Assembly: GCF_001610955.1 (NCBI RefSeq)
Contig: NZ_CP014335.1
Coordinates: forward strand, 3,295,001-3,359,000
Direction of reading: 5' to 3'
DNA: 64,000 bases
DNA from: Geobacillus thermoleovorans
GTDB taxonomy: Bacteria; Bacillota; Bacilli; Bacillales; Anoxybacillaceae
The notes beneath the pieces are model-generated. The model was not told the origin of the DNA, searched no databases, and worked only from the letters and a program-made list of their open reading frames with translations. Made by a program: the position numbers and the translations under genes. Shown piece by piece: positions 57,035 to 64,000 of the stretch (position 1 is the stretch's first letter; the number at the start of each line of letters is the position of its first letter).

Positions 57035-57104
57035 CCGTGATGGACGTAGGCGGCAACGCGCGCTGTCGGCCGCCTGTTCATCACTTCCCATTCTTATCAT
57101 AGAT

Positions 57105-57132
57105 CGCCCGCTCATAGCGGGCGGCTTTTTTT
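57105..57132 (+). terminator. ald terminator
   Basis: CGCCCGCT pairs with AGCGGGCG around CAT, then GCTTTTTTT. Confidence 0.92.
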
Positions 57133-57278
57133 ATCGTCCTAACCCGACAAGGCCGCCATTTCTGCAAGTGAGCGTAGGCGGCTGGAGTATGTCACCCGTT
57201 GCGTTATGCCAAATCATTTTCGTTCGGCAAAGCGGCCAGTGTATAATGAAAATAGAAAGCTGGAAAGAAGGTGATTTC

Positions 57279-57845
57279 GTGAACGTTCCGGGAAAACAGG
57301 CGGTATCGCTTGAAGAATTTTATCGCATGCGGGAAACAACCGACCGCGTTTTAGAATACATTGATGGCGCTGTGTTGATGTCTCCCTCCCCTTCGACCCA
57401 GCACCAACGCCTATCGGGACGGCTGCACGTCCAACTGTTCCATTTTTTAGAAGGAAAGCCGTATGAAGTGTTTCATGCCCCGTTTGATATCGAACTAAAG
57501 AACGAACGAATCGAAGGCAAGAAAATTGTCGTCCCTGATTTAACCGTGATCTGTGATCCAAGTGGATTAACGGATACAAAATTTGTCGGCGTCCCAACGC
57601 TGATCATCGAGATTTTAAGCCCTTCCAACCAGGCGTATGATCTCGTGTTCAAATTGAACTTGTATATGCAATACGGAGTCGGTGAATATTGGATCGTGAA
57701 CCCTATGCACTCTGTTGTGCAAATCTACTCGCTCAATGACGACGGACAATATGAACAAGCCGGCGTCTGGAAAGAAACCGGCATGGCATGTTCGCGCGCG
57801 CTTGACGGTTTTTCTGTTGATGTAGAACAACTATTTCGTCCTTGA
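57279..57845 (+). CDS. Uma2 family (DUF820) restriction-endonuclease-fold protein
   Basis: A 188-aa protein of the Uma2/DUF820 group with a PD-(D/E)XK nuclease fold: YIDGAVLMSPSPSTQHQRLS, IVVPDLTVICDPSGL (metal Asp), and PTLIIEILSPSNQAYDLVFK (catalytic E-x-n-K). These genes abound in cyanobacteria and some Firmicutes; the biological role is unknown, possibly linked to mobile DNA. GTG start with AAGAAGGTGA upstream. The earlier ATG (57246) lies inside a TATAAT -10 and is rejected. Lone gene. Confidence 0.85.
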   Translation: MNVPGKQAVSLEEFYRMRETTDRVLEYIDGAVLMSPSPSTQHQRLSGRLHVQLFHFLEGKPYEVFHAPFDIELKNERIEGKKIVVPDLTVICDPSGLTDTKFVGVPTLIIEILSPSNQAYDLVFKLNLYMQYGVGEYWIVNPMHSVVQIYSLNDDGQYEQAGVWKETGMACSRALDGFSVDVEQLFRP

Positions 57846-57890
57846 GGGCGGCTTCATGGTATAATCTTGTAGAACAAAGGAGTGATGACG

Positions 57891-58706
57891 ATGACGATGC
57901 CAAAAGCATTGACGATCGCCGGGTCAGACAGTAGCGGCGGCGCCGGACTGCAGGCGGACTTGAAAACGTTCCAAGAGCTTGGCGTTTACGGAATGACGGC
58001 GATCACGACAATCGTCGCCATGGACCCGCACAACCAGTGGGCGCATCAAGTGTTTCCGGTGGACTTAGCGACGATCGAAGCCCAGCTTGAGACGATCATC
58101 GTCGGCGTTGGCGTCGACGCCTTCAAAACGGGGATGCTGCCGACGACGGACATCATTGAACTGACCGCGCGGACGATTGAAAAACATGGTTTGAAAAATG
58201 CGGTCGTCGATCCAGTTATGGTGTGCAAAGGGGCGGATGAGCCGCTCCACCCGGAAAATACGGTTTGCTACCGGGAAACGCTCGTGCCAAAAGCGATGGT
58301 CGTGACGCCAAACTTGTTCGAAGCAGCGCAGCTTTCCGGCTTGCCGCGCATTGAAACGATCGAGGACATGAAGGAAGCGGCCGGGCGCATTCATGAACTC
58401 GGGGCCCAATATGTCATCGTCAAAGGCGGGCGGAAAATTCCGCATGACTATGCGGTTGACGTCCTTTACGACGGCAAAACGTTTGAACTCCTCGAATCGG
58501 AGCGGATTGACACGACGTATACGCACGGAGCAGGCTGCACGTTCTCGGCGGCCATCGCCGCCGAACTGGCGAAAGGCCGGCCGGTGAAAGACGCCATTGC
58601 GACGGCAAAAGCGTTCATCACCACCGCCATCCGCCACTCGTTCCCGCTCAACGAATACGTCGGGCCCACACATCACGGTGCGTACCGCCGCTACGGCGAA
58701 CAATAA
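57891..58706 (+). CDS. pdxK: Pyridoxine/pyridoxal kinase PdxK (ThiD-like)
   Basis: A 271-aa ribokinase-fold kinase. KALTIAGSDSSGGAGLQADL is the ThiD-type N-terminus, and the anion-hole motif with Cys is TTYTHGAGCTFSAAIAAELA. Length and context (near sac, ung) match B. subtilis YwdB/PdxK, which phosphorylates pyridoxine, pyridoxal and pyridoxamine; HMP kinase activity (ThiD) is the alternative. Of three ATGs I chose the one 8 bp from AAAGGAG. Confidence 0.88.
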   Translation: MTMPKALTIAGSDSSGGAGLQADLKTFQELGVYGMTAITTIVAMDPHNQWAHQVFPVDLATIEAQLETIIVGVGVDAFKTGMLPTTDIIELTARTIEKHGLKNAVVDPVMVCKGADEPLHPENTVCYRETLVPKAMVVTPNLFEAAQLSGLPRIETIEDMKEAAGRIHELGAQYVIVKGGRKIPHDYAVDVLYDGKTFELLESERIDTTYTHGAGCTFSAAIAAELAKGRPVKDAIATAKAFITTAIRHSFPLNEYVGPTHHGAYRRYGEQ

Positions 58707-58707
58707 T

Positions 58708-58735
58708 AGACAAGACCTCGTCCTTGTCTTTTTCC
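58708..58735 (+). terminator. pdxK terminator
   Basis: AGACAAG pairs with CTTGTCT around ACCTCGTC and is followed by TTTTT. Confidence 0.8.
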
Positions 58736-58860
58736 GCAACTCCCCTCCTTGAAATAGGAAGGGAGCGGGGCCTGCGCATATCGAAAAATCAAATGCCTCC
58801 AAACGGTTTGCATGGTGCTAAAATAGATGCCATATGGAAATAGAAAGGAAGGTGCCGCCA

Positions 58861-59721
58861 TTGCGCGTCTCGGCTGTCCAATATCATCTTCACACCATCC
58901 GTTCGTTTGACGAGTTTGCCGCGCAAGTGACGCATTACGTCAAAACGGCGCAAGAGTTTGACGCCGAGTTCGTCTTGTTCCCAGAATTTTTCACGACCCA
59001 ATTGCTTTCCATTCCACTTGATGACGGACGGCAAGCAACGATTGATGACTTGCCGAATTATACCGAAAAATACACTGAGCTGTTTGTGTCGCTCGCCAAA
59101 GACACCGGCATGTATTTGATCGGCGGCACGCATGTCATCCGCCAAAACGGCAAGCTGTACAATGTCGCTCATTTATTCACGCCGGATGGGCACATCCATC
59201 AGCAGGCGAAATTGCACATCACCCCGACGGAAGTGAACGAGTGGAATATCGCTCCAGGCGACGGCGTGCATGTGTTTGAAACGGACAAAGCGACGATCGC
59301 CATTTTGACGTGCTATGACATCGAGTTTCCGGAAATCGTTCGTATGGCGCGCGCCAAAGGGGCAGATGTCATCTTCTGTCCGTCGTGCACCGATGACCGG
59401 CACGGGTTTTACCGCGTACGGTATTGCTGCCACGCGCGGGCCATCGAAAACGAAGTGTATGTCGTCACGACCGGCACGGTCGGGTCGCTTCCGACGGTCG
59501 ACTTTATGCGCGCCAATTTCGGCCAAGCGGCCGTCATCACGCCCAACGACATCCCGTTCCCACCCGGCGGCGTGCTTGCGGCCGGCGAGATCAACGACGA
59601 CATGGTCATTACGGCTGACCTCGACTTATCGCTTCTTCGCAAAGTGCGGGAAAAAGGATCGGTCGCGACATGGCGCGACCGGCGCATCGACTTGTACCCG
59701 GATTGGAATCAAGTGAAATAG
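58861..59721 (+). CDS. Nitrilase-superfamily carbon-nitrogen hydrolase
   Basis: A 286-aa amidohydrolase. The catalytic triad is visible as Glu in EFVLFPEFFTTQLLS, Lys in HQQAKLHITPTEVNEW and Cys in IAILTCYDIEFPEIVRMARA. The start at TTG 58861 (MRVSAVQYHLHT) is supported by AAAGGAAGGTG upstream; an ATG nine codons earlier has no site. It resembles the nitrilase half of B. subtilis YhcX, which carries an extra N-terminal acetyltransferase domain absent here. Substrate unknown. Confidence 0.88.
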   Translation: MRVSAVQYHLHTIRSFDEFAAQVTHYVKTAQEFDAEFVLFPEFFTTQLLSIPLDDGRQATIDDLPNYTEKYTELFVSLAKDTGMYLIGGTHVIRQNGKLYNVAHLFTPDGHIHQQAKLHITPTEVNEWNIAPGDGVHVFETDKATIAILTCYDIEFPEIVRMARAKGADVIFCPSCTDDRHGFYRVRYCCHARAIENEVYVVTTGTVGSLPTVDFMRANFGQAAVITPNDIPFPPGGVLAAGEINDDMVITADLDLSLLRKVREKGSVATWRDRRIDLYPDWNQVK

Positions 59722-59730
59722 TCCTAAACG

Positions 59731-59770
59731 ACAAAAAGGGTGCCCCTGCGCAAGGGGACACCCTTTTGCC
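59731..59770. terminator. Bidirectional terminator between nitrilase and putP
   Basis: AAAAGGGTG pairs with CACCCTTTT, and CCCCT with AGGGG inside, between convergent genes. Confidence 0.9.
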
Positions 59771-59775
59771 TATTT

Positions 59776-61233
59776 TTAGGACAGCAACTGCTTGAATCGA
59801 TCAAATTGTTCAGCTACTTTCCCTTCTGGCTCCTTCGTCAGCAAGCTGACGATCACAATCGCTGCCAAGCTGGCGGCAAAACCGGGGATCATTTCATACA
59901 ACAGCCCTTTTAAGTAGGCGGATTGCGTCCAAAGAATGACCGTCAATGCCCCAGCGACCATGCCGGCGAGCGCCCCCCATTTCGTCATCCGCCGCCAGCA
60001 TAAGCTCAACAGAATAACTGGGCCAAACGATGCGCCAAATCCAGCCCACGCATAGCCGACCAAGTTTAAAATCGTGTCGTTTTTCGTGTACGCCAGCGCC
60101 GTTGCGACAATGGCGACAATGAGCACCGACAAACGCCCGACGAAGACAAGCTCCTTATCCGAAGCCGCGCGGCGGAACACGACTTTATACAAGTCTTCGG
60201 TCAGCGAGCTCGAGGTGACGAGCAGCTGGGATGAAATGGTGCTCATAATCGCGGCTAAAATCGCCGCCAGCAAAAACCCGGTAATAATCGGATGGAACAA
60301 AATGTGCCCGAGCTTAATAAATACCGTTTCAGGATCATCAAGTTTCATGCCGCGCTGCGAAAAGTAAGCGATTCCAAAAAGACCCGTCAACATCGCTCCG
60401 ACAACCGAGAAAATCATCCAACCCATGCCGATGCGCCGGGCGCTTTTCATTTCTTTGACCGACTTGATCGCCATAAAGCGGACGATAATGTGCGGCTGGC
60501 CAAAATAGCCGAGCCCCCAGGCGAATAACGAAATGATGCCAAGAACACTCGTTCCTTTCCACAAGTTCAACAAGTTGGGATCGATGTCGCGGATCGTCTC
60601 AATCGTATCTACTGGCCCGCCTGTATGGAACAGCGTCACCACCGGCACCAGAATCAACGCAATGAACATAATCGTCCCTTGCACAAAGTCCGTCCAGCTG
60701 ACGGCCAAAAAGCCGCCAAACAGCGTGTAAGCGACGACAACGCCGCCAACGATCCACAAGCCCGTATGGTAGCTGACACCAAACGAGTTTTCAAACAGAA
60801 CGCCCCCTGAAACAAGGCCGGACGATACATAAAACGTAAAAAAGACCATAATGACAATGCCAGACACCATGCGCAACAATTTCGTGGCATCCCCGAATCG
60901 GTTTTCTAAAAACTCTGGAATCGTAATCGAATCGTTCGCCACTTCTGTATAGACGCGCAAGCGCGGCGCAACGAACAGCCAGTTTGCATAAGCGCCAAGC
61001 GTCAAGCCGATGACGATCCATGCGGCGCTCACTCCATCGATATACATCGCCCCCGGCAGCCCCATGAGCAACCAACCGCTCATGTCGGAAGCCCCGGCGC
61101 TAAGCGCGGTCACCGCCGGCCCGAGCGTCCGGCCGCCAAGCATATAATCGGACAAATTCGACGTCCGTTTATACGCCCAATAGCCGATCCACAGCATGCC
61201 AACTAAGTAGACAATGACTGAAAATAAAACCAT
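59776..61233 (-). CDS. putP: Sodium/proline symporter
   Basis: A 485-aa member of the SSS family with about 13 helices. SDYMLGGRTLGPAVTALSAG followed by ASDMSGWLLMGLPG is the PutP substrate/sodium site, and ITGFLLAAILAAIMSTISSQ the second sodium region. It imports proline for nutrition or osmoprotection (PutP or OpuE cannot be separated by eye). ATG at 61233 follows AAGGGGAGC. No put genes adjoin. Divergent from artJ. Confidence 0.95.
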   Translation of the reverse strand: MVLFSVIVYLVGMLWIGYWAYKRTSNLSDYMLGGRTLGPAVTALSAGASDMSGWLLMGLPGAMYIDGVSAAWIVIGLTLGAYANWLFVAPRLRVYTEVANDSITIPEFLENRFGDATKLLRMVSGIVIMVFFTFYVSSGLVSGGVLFENSFGVSYHTGLWIVGGVVVAYTLFGGFLAVSWTDFVQGTIMFIALILVPVVTLFHTGGPVDTIETIRDIDPNLLNLWKGTSVLGIISLFAWGLGYFGQPHIIVRFMAIKSVKEMKSARRIGMGWMIFSVVGAMLTGLFGIAYFSQRGMKLDDPETVFIKLGHILFHPIITGFLLAAILAAIMSTISSQLLVTSSSLTEDLYKVVFRRAASDKELVFVGRLSVLIVAIVATALAYTKNDTILNLVGYAWAGFGASFGPVILLSLCWRRMTKWGALAGMVAGALTVILWTQSAYLKGLLYEMIPGFAASLAAIVIVSLLTKEPEGKVAEQFDRFKQLLS

Positions 61234-61626
61234 GTCGTGCTCCCCTTCCTTTGTTGTCTTGTCACCCACACTCTTATCATAATGGAACAAATAATATTTA
61301 TACAATAGTATTTATTTTTTTCCAAATTCGATAAAATAAATGATTTAAAATAAAGATGTACAAAACTCTTTCTTTCTGATATAATATTTAGTAAATTCAG
61401 AATCATCCATAACCGCAACTCCCTTTCATAAACATTATTTCATAAAAATTCAATCCACTTGTATTGATCACGGTAAAACCATTGATAAAATACATATTTT
61501 CTTATTAAGGAGTGGATACCAAAATGTTCAAACAATTATTTTTATAAAACCTATTGCATAACCAAAAAAATATTGATAGTATGATAATCGTTCATCGACA
61601 ATGATTCCAAAGGGGGATTTTATAGG
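61234..61626. other. AT-rich divergent regulatory region between putP and artJ
   Basis: 393 bp, much more AT-rich than the neighbours. Possible artJ promoters are TTGATC-16-TAAAAT (61464-61491) and TTGCAT-17-TAGTAT (61554-61582). A 7-codon ORF lies between them (separate entry). On the minus strand several TATAAT-like words could serve putP. No T-box or riboswitch was recognised. Confidence 0.6.
61524..61547 (+). CDS. Possible 7-residue leader peptide upstream of artJ
   Basis: ATG-TTC-AAA-CAA-TTA-TTT-TTA-TAA encodes MFKQLFL and has AAGGAG about 11 bp upstream. It would be read only if the upstream promoter (61464-61491) is used. No Arg/His codon enrichment and no clear attenuator follow, so its significance is uncertain. 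Confidence 0.25.
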   Translation: MFKQLFL

Positions 61627-62448
61627 ATGTTAAAAATGAAGAAAGGTTTGATCGTAGCGGTCGTTGCTGCGTTGTTTATGGCGCTCGCCGCTTGTGGCAA
61701 GTCGACAGAAACAAGCTCTCCGTCAGGCGCTGAAAAAGAAGGGAAGCAAAAAATCACCGTCGGGACGGACGCGGCGTTTGCACCATTTGAATATATGCAA
61801 AAAGGAAAAATTGTTGGGTTTGACGCCGACCTTTTGGATGCGGTGATGAAAGAAGCCGGCTTGGATTATGAATTAAAAAACATCGGCTGGGATCCGCTGT
61901 TCGCTTCGCTGCAAAGCAAAGAAATCGACATGGGCATTTCCGGCATTACGATTACGGACGAGCGGAAACAATCTTATGATTTCTCAGCTCCGTACTTTGA
62001 AGCAACACAAGTCATCTTAGTCAAACAAGGCAGCCCGGTGAAAAACGCCCTTGACTTAAAAGGGAAAACGATCGGCGTTCAAAACGCGACAACCGGTCAA
62101 GAAGCTGCGGAGAAGCTATTTGGCAAAGGCGATCATATTAAAAAATTCGAAACGAGTGTTGTTGCCATTATGGAACTGCTAAACGGCGGTGTTGATGCTG
62201 TCATCACGGACAACGCGGTGGCAAACGAATACGTGAAAAACAATCCGGACAAAAAATTGCAAGTCATTGAAGATCCACAAAACTTCGCTTCGGAATACTA
62301 CGGCATGATCTTCCCGAAAGACAGCGAATTGAAAGCCAAAGTGGACGAAGCATTGCAAAAAGTGATCGACAGCGGCAAATATGCAGAGATTTACAAAAAA
62401 TGGTTTGGCAAAGAACCGAATATGGAAGGCTTAAAACAACAACAATAA
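61627..62448 (+). CDS. artJ: Arginine/basic amino acid ABC transporter, binding lipoprotein ArtJ
   Basis: A 273-aa lipoprotein. The signal peptide ends in the lipobox LAAC (about residues 20-23), then a Ser-rich linker, then the periplasmic-binding-protein type 2 domain: KITVGTDAAFAPFEYMQKGK, GFDADLLDAVMKEAGLDYEL, and SKEIDMGISGITITDERKQS. The sequence is what I recall for G. stearothermophilus ArtJ, which binds Arg, Lys and His. The ATG has AAGGGGG 10 bp upstream. First gene of artJ-artM-artP. Confidence 0.94.
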   Translation: MLKMKKGLIVAVVAALFMALAACGKSTETSSPSGAEKEGKQKITVGTDAAFAPFEYMQKGKIVGFDADLLDAVMKEAGLDYELKNIGWDPLFASLQSKEIDMGISGITITDERKQSYDFSAPYFEATQVILVKQGSPVKNALDLKGKTIGVQNATTGQEAAEKLFGKGDHIKKFETSVVAIMELLNGGVDAVITDNAVANEYVKNNPDKKLQVIEDPQNFASEYYGMIFPKDSELKAKVDEALQKVIDSGKYAEIYKKWFGKEPNMEGLKQQQ

Positions 62449-62460
62449 GCGCACGAACAT

Positions 62461-62499
62461 AGAAAAATGCGTAACTACTAGCAAGTTACGCATTTTTCT
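62461..62499 (+). terminator. Intercistronic hairpin between artJ and artM
   Basis: AGAAAAATGCGTAACT pairs perfectly (16 bp) with AGTTACGCATTTTTCT, loop ACTAGCA. It ends in a T-run, so partial termination or 3'-end protection would give more binding protein than permease. Confidence 0.9.
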
Positions 62500-62517
62500 T
62501 AGAGAAAGGTGAGATCG

Positions 62518-63174
62518 ATGGATTTTCGTTTTGATATTATTGTTGAATACGCCCCTTACTTTTGGCAAGGGCTGCTCGTAACGATCGGCGTATCATTAGC
62601 CGGCATCGTGTTCGGCCTCATTCTCGGCCTGTTCATCGGCCTTGGCAAAATGTCGTCCAACCCGATTATTCGTTTGCCGTTTTCGTGGTACATTAACTTT
62701 TTCCGCGGTACGCCGCTTGTCGTGCAAATTTTGCTCGTCCATTTCGGCGCCATGCCGCTCTTTTTCGCCCAGCCAAATGCCGTCGCTTCCCTGGCCGTCT
62801 CGCTGTCGCTCAACTCGGCCGCGTATGTGGCCGAGATTTTCCGCGCCGGCATCCAGTCGATCGACAAAGGGCAAATGGAAGCGGCCCGCTCGCTTGGGAT
62901 GACGCATGCGCAGGCGATGCGCTACATTATTTTGCCGCAGGCGTTAAAGCGAATGATTCCGCCGTTTGCGAACGAGTTTATCGTCTTAATTAAAGATTCG
63001 TCGCTTGGGATGGTCATCGCCGCCCCGGAAATCATGTATTGGGGGAAAGCGGCCGCGGGTGAGTATTACCGCGTTTGGGAGCCGTATTTAACAGTGGCGT
63101 TCATCTATTTGCTCTTAACGCTTTCGTTAAGCAAACTGTCACACTATCTTGAAAGGAAGTATTCGACCCAATGA
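62518..63174 (+). CDS. artM: Amino acid ABC transporter permease ArtM
   Basis: A 218-aa His/Glu/Gln/Arg family permease with about five helices and the EAA loop ([20 protein letters not shown]) that contacts the ATPase. [18 protein letters not shown] is the usual N-terminal signature. ATG at 62518 has AAAGGTGA upstream. A homodimer would pair with two ArtP. Its end overlaps artP by ATGA. Confidence 0.95.
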   Translation: MDFRFDIIVEYAPYFWQGLLVTIGVSLAGIVFGLILGLFIGLGKMSSNPIIRLPFSWYINFFRGTPLVVQILLVHFGAMPLFFAQPNAVASLAVSLSLNSAAYVAEIFRAGIQSIDKGQMEAARSLGMTHAQAMRYIILPQALKRMIPPFANEFIVLIKDSSLGMVIAAPEIMYWGKAAAGEYYRVWEPYLTVAFIYLLLTLSLSKLSHYLERKYSTQ

Positions 63175-63893
63175 TTGACGTACGCCAGCTGAAAAAATCG
63201 TTCGGTTCGCTCCAAGTTTTAAAAGGAATCGATGTCCATATTCGCGAAGGAGAAGTCGTGGTCGTCATCGGCCCATCGGGGTCGGGAAAATCGACGTTTT
63301 TACGCTGTTTAAACTTGCTTGAGGATTTCGATGAAGGTGAAATTATTATTGACGGCATTAATTTAAAGGCGAAAGACACGAACTTAAATAAAGTGCGGGA
63401 AGAAGTCGGAATGGTGTTCCAGCGCTTTAACTTGTTTCCGCATATGACGGTGCTGAACAATATCACGCTGGCACCGATGAAAGTGCGGAAATGGCCGCGT
63501 GAAAAAGCGGAAGCGAAGGCGATGGAGCTGCTCGCCAAAGTCGGGCTGCAAGACAAAGCGCACGTCTACCCGGACTCCCTCTCCGGTGGGCAGGCGCAGC
63601 GCGTCGCCATCGCCCGGGCATTGGCCATGGAACCGAAAATCATGCTGTTTGACGAGCCGACGTCAGCGCTTGACCCGGAAATGGTCGGGGAAGTGCTCTC
63701 GGTCATGAAGCAGCTGGCCAATGAAGGGATGACGATGGTCGTCGTCACCCACGAGATGGGCTTTGCCCGTGAAGTCGGCGACCGCGTCCTGTTTATGGAC
63801 GGCGGCTACATTGTCGAGGAAGGGAAGCCGGAAGACTTGTTCGACCACCCGCAGCATGAGCGGACGAAAGCGTTTTTATCAAAAGTGCTGTAA
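63171..63893 (+). CDS. artP: Amino acid ABC transporter ATP-binding protein ArtP
   Basis: A 240-aa ABC ATPase. Walker [20 protein letters not shown]-loop [16 protein letters not shown], signature [15 protein letters not shown], Walker [16 protein letters not shown] and the switch His ([12 protein letters not shown]) are all intact. Drives uptake by ArtJ/ArtM. Followed by a strong terminator. Confidence 0.96.
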   Translation: MIDVRQLKKSFGSLQVLKGIDVHIREGEVVVVIGPSGSGKSTFLRCLNLLEDFDEGEIIIDGINLKAKDTNLNKVREEVGMVFQRFNLFPHMTVLNNITLAPMKVRKWPREKAEAKAMELLAKVGLQDKAHVYPDSLSGGQAQRVAIARALAMEPKIMLFDEPTSALDPEMVGEVLSVMKQLANEGMTMVVVTHEMGFAREVGDRVLFMDGGYIVEEGKPEDLFDHPQHERTKAFLSKVL

Positions 63894-63896
63894 AAC

Positions 63897-63932
63897 GTCG
63901 TCTTGCCTGTTTGAGGCAAGACGACTTTTTTA
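63897..63932 (+). terminator. artJMP operon terminator
   Basis: GTCGTCTTGCC pairs perfectly with GGCAAGACGAC around TGTTTGA, then TTTTTT. The remaining 68 bp of the window hold nothing recognisable. Confidence 0.93.
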
Positions 63933-64000
63933 GGCACATATCATGCCCCCTATAATGCAACCACGTTGCCTCTCCATCTCTTCAATGTTCCGTCAACGGC

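Noticed and set aside
56219..57115. 298-aa ORF antisense to ald.
   Set aside because: Shadow ORF; ald on the plus strand is unambiguous.

Overview
The window reads as chromosome of a thermophilic, spore-forming Bacillaceae bacterium, almost certainly Geobacillus (kaustophilus / thermoleovorans / stearothermophilus group). The reasons are: gene order that follows the Bacillus subtilis ywj-ywi-ywh-ywf-ywd region; sporulation genes (spo0F, pbpG, rsfA, cwlJ, gerQ); a fused isobutyryl-CoA mutase (IcmF); an amino-acid ABC operon whose binding protein I recognise as G. stearothermophilus ArtJ; and the GC-rich but low-GC-Firmicute style of promoters and ribosome binding sites. No tRNA, rRNA, CRISPR array, prophage or intact IS element was seen.

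Layout. 1-5 kb: tal-fbaA-spo0F, divergent ywjG, then pyrG with a CTP-sensing attenuator, and rpoE. 5-17.2 kb: a fatty/branched acyl-CoA degradation block on the minus strand (fadF, thiolase, hbd, two acyl-CoA dehydrogenases, a TetR regulator, icmF). It is headed by a promoter with a FadR-type operator and punctuated by unusual structured repeats. 17.4-36.6 kb: cls, argS-ywiB, polyamine synthesis (speE-speB), pbpG, ywhD-ywhC-ywhB, a purine permease, ywgA-ywfO, rsfA, lipL-pta, hemQ and the germination pair cwlJ-gerQ. 36.7-42.1 kb: a CopD-like/UbiA membrane pair, ywdK, ywdI-ung, and rsbV-rsbW-sigB with its own sigma-B promoter. A membrane PAS-PP2C phosphatase (42.15-44.06 kb) faces sigB. 44-49.5 kb: azoreductase, a 49-aa gene, T-box-controlled glyS, a glycosyltransferase and a niacin-type MFS permease. 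49.6-54 kb: a sucrose operon on the minus strand (EIIA-sacT-sacP-sacA) with an antitermination site, then a decayed tartrate/malate dehydrogenase. 54.5-64 kb: adeR-ald, a Uma2 nuclease-fold protein, pdxK, a nitrilase, putP and artJ-artM-artP.

How the parts work together. The 5-17 kb block supplies acyl-CoA dehydrogenation, 3-hydroxyacyl oxidation, thiolysis and carbon-skeleton rearrangement. FadF would carry ETF electrons to menaquinone. The sigB cluster lacks the stressosome genes (rsbR/S/T/U/X) next to it, so the adjacent membrane phosphatase is the obvious candidate for dephosphorylating RsbV. Many genes are controlled by RNA: pyrG (reiterative-G attenuator), glyS (T-box), sacP (RAT/terminator), and an unexplained four-way-junction element between the two acyl-CoA dehydrogenase genes.

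Most striking unexplained structures: a 140-nt element with four perfectly paired arms (10977-11116); a 39-bp tandem hairpin array that runs into the last codons of an acyl-CoA dehydrogenase (9301-9516); and a recurrent intergenic element built from GGGGCTGACCCAAAA arms. Several starts are TTG (rpoE, ubiA-like, glycosyltransferase, EIIA, nitrilase); these were chosen from ribosome-binding-site spacing. Short-site coordinates were counted by hand and may be off by a base or two.
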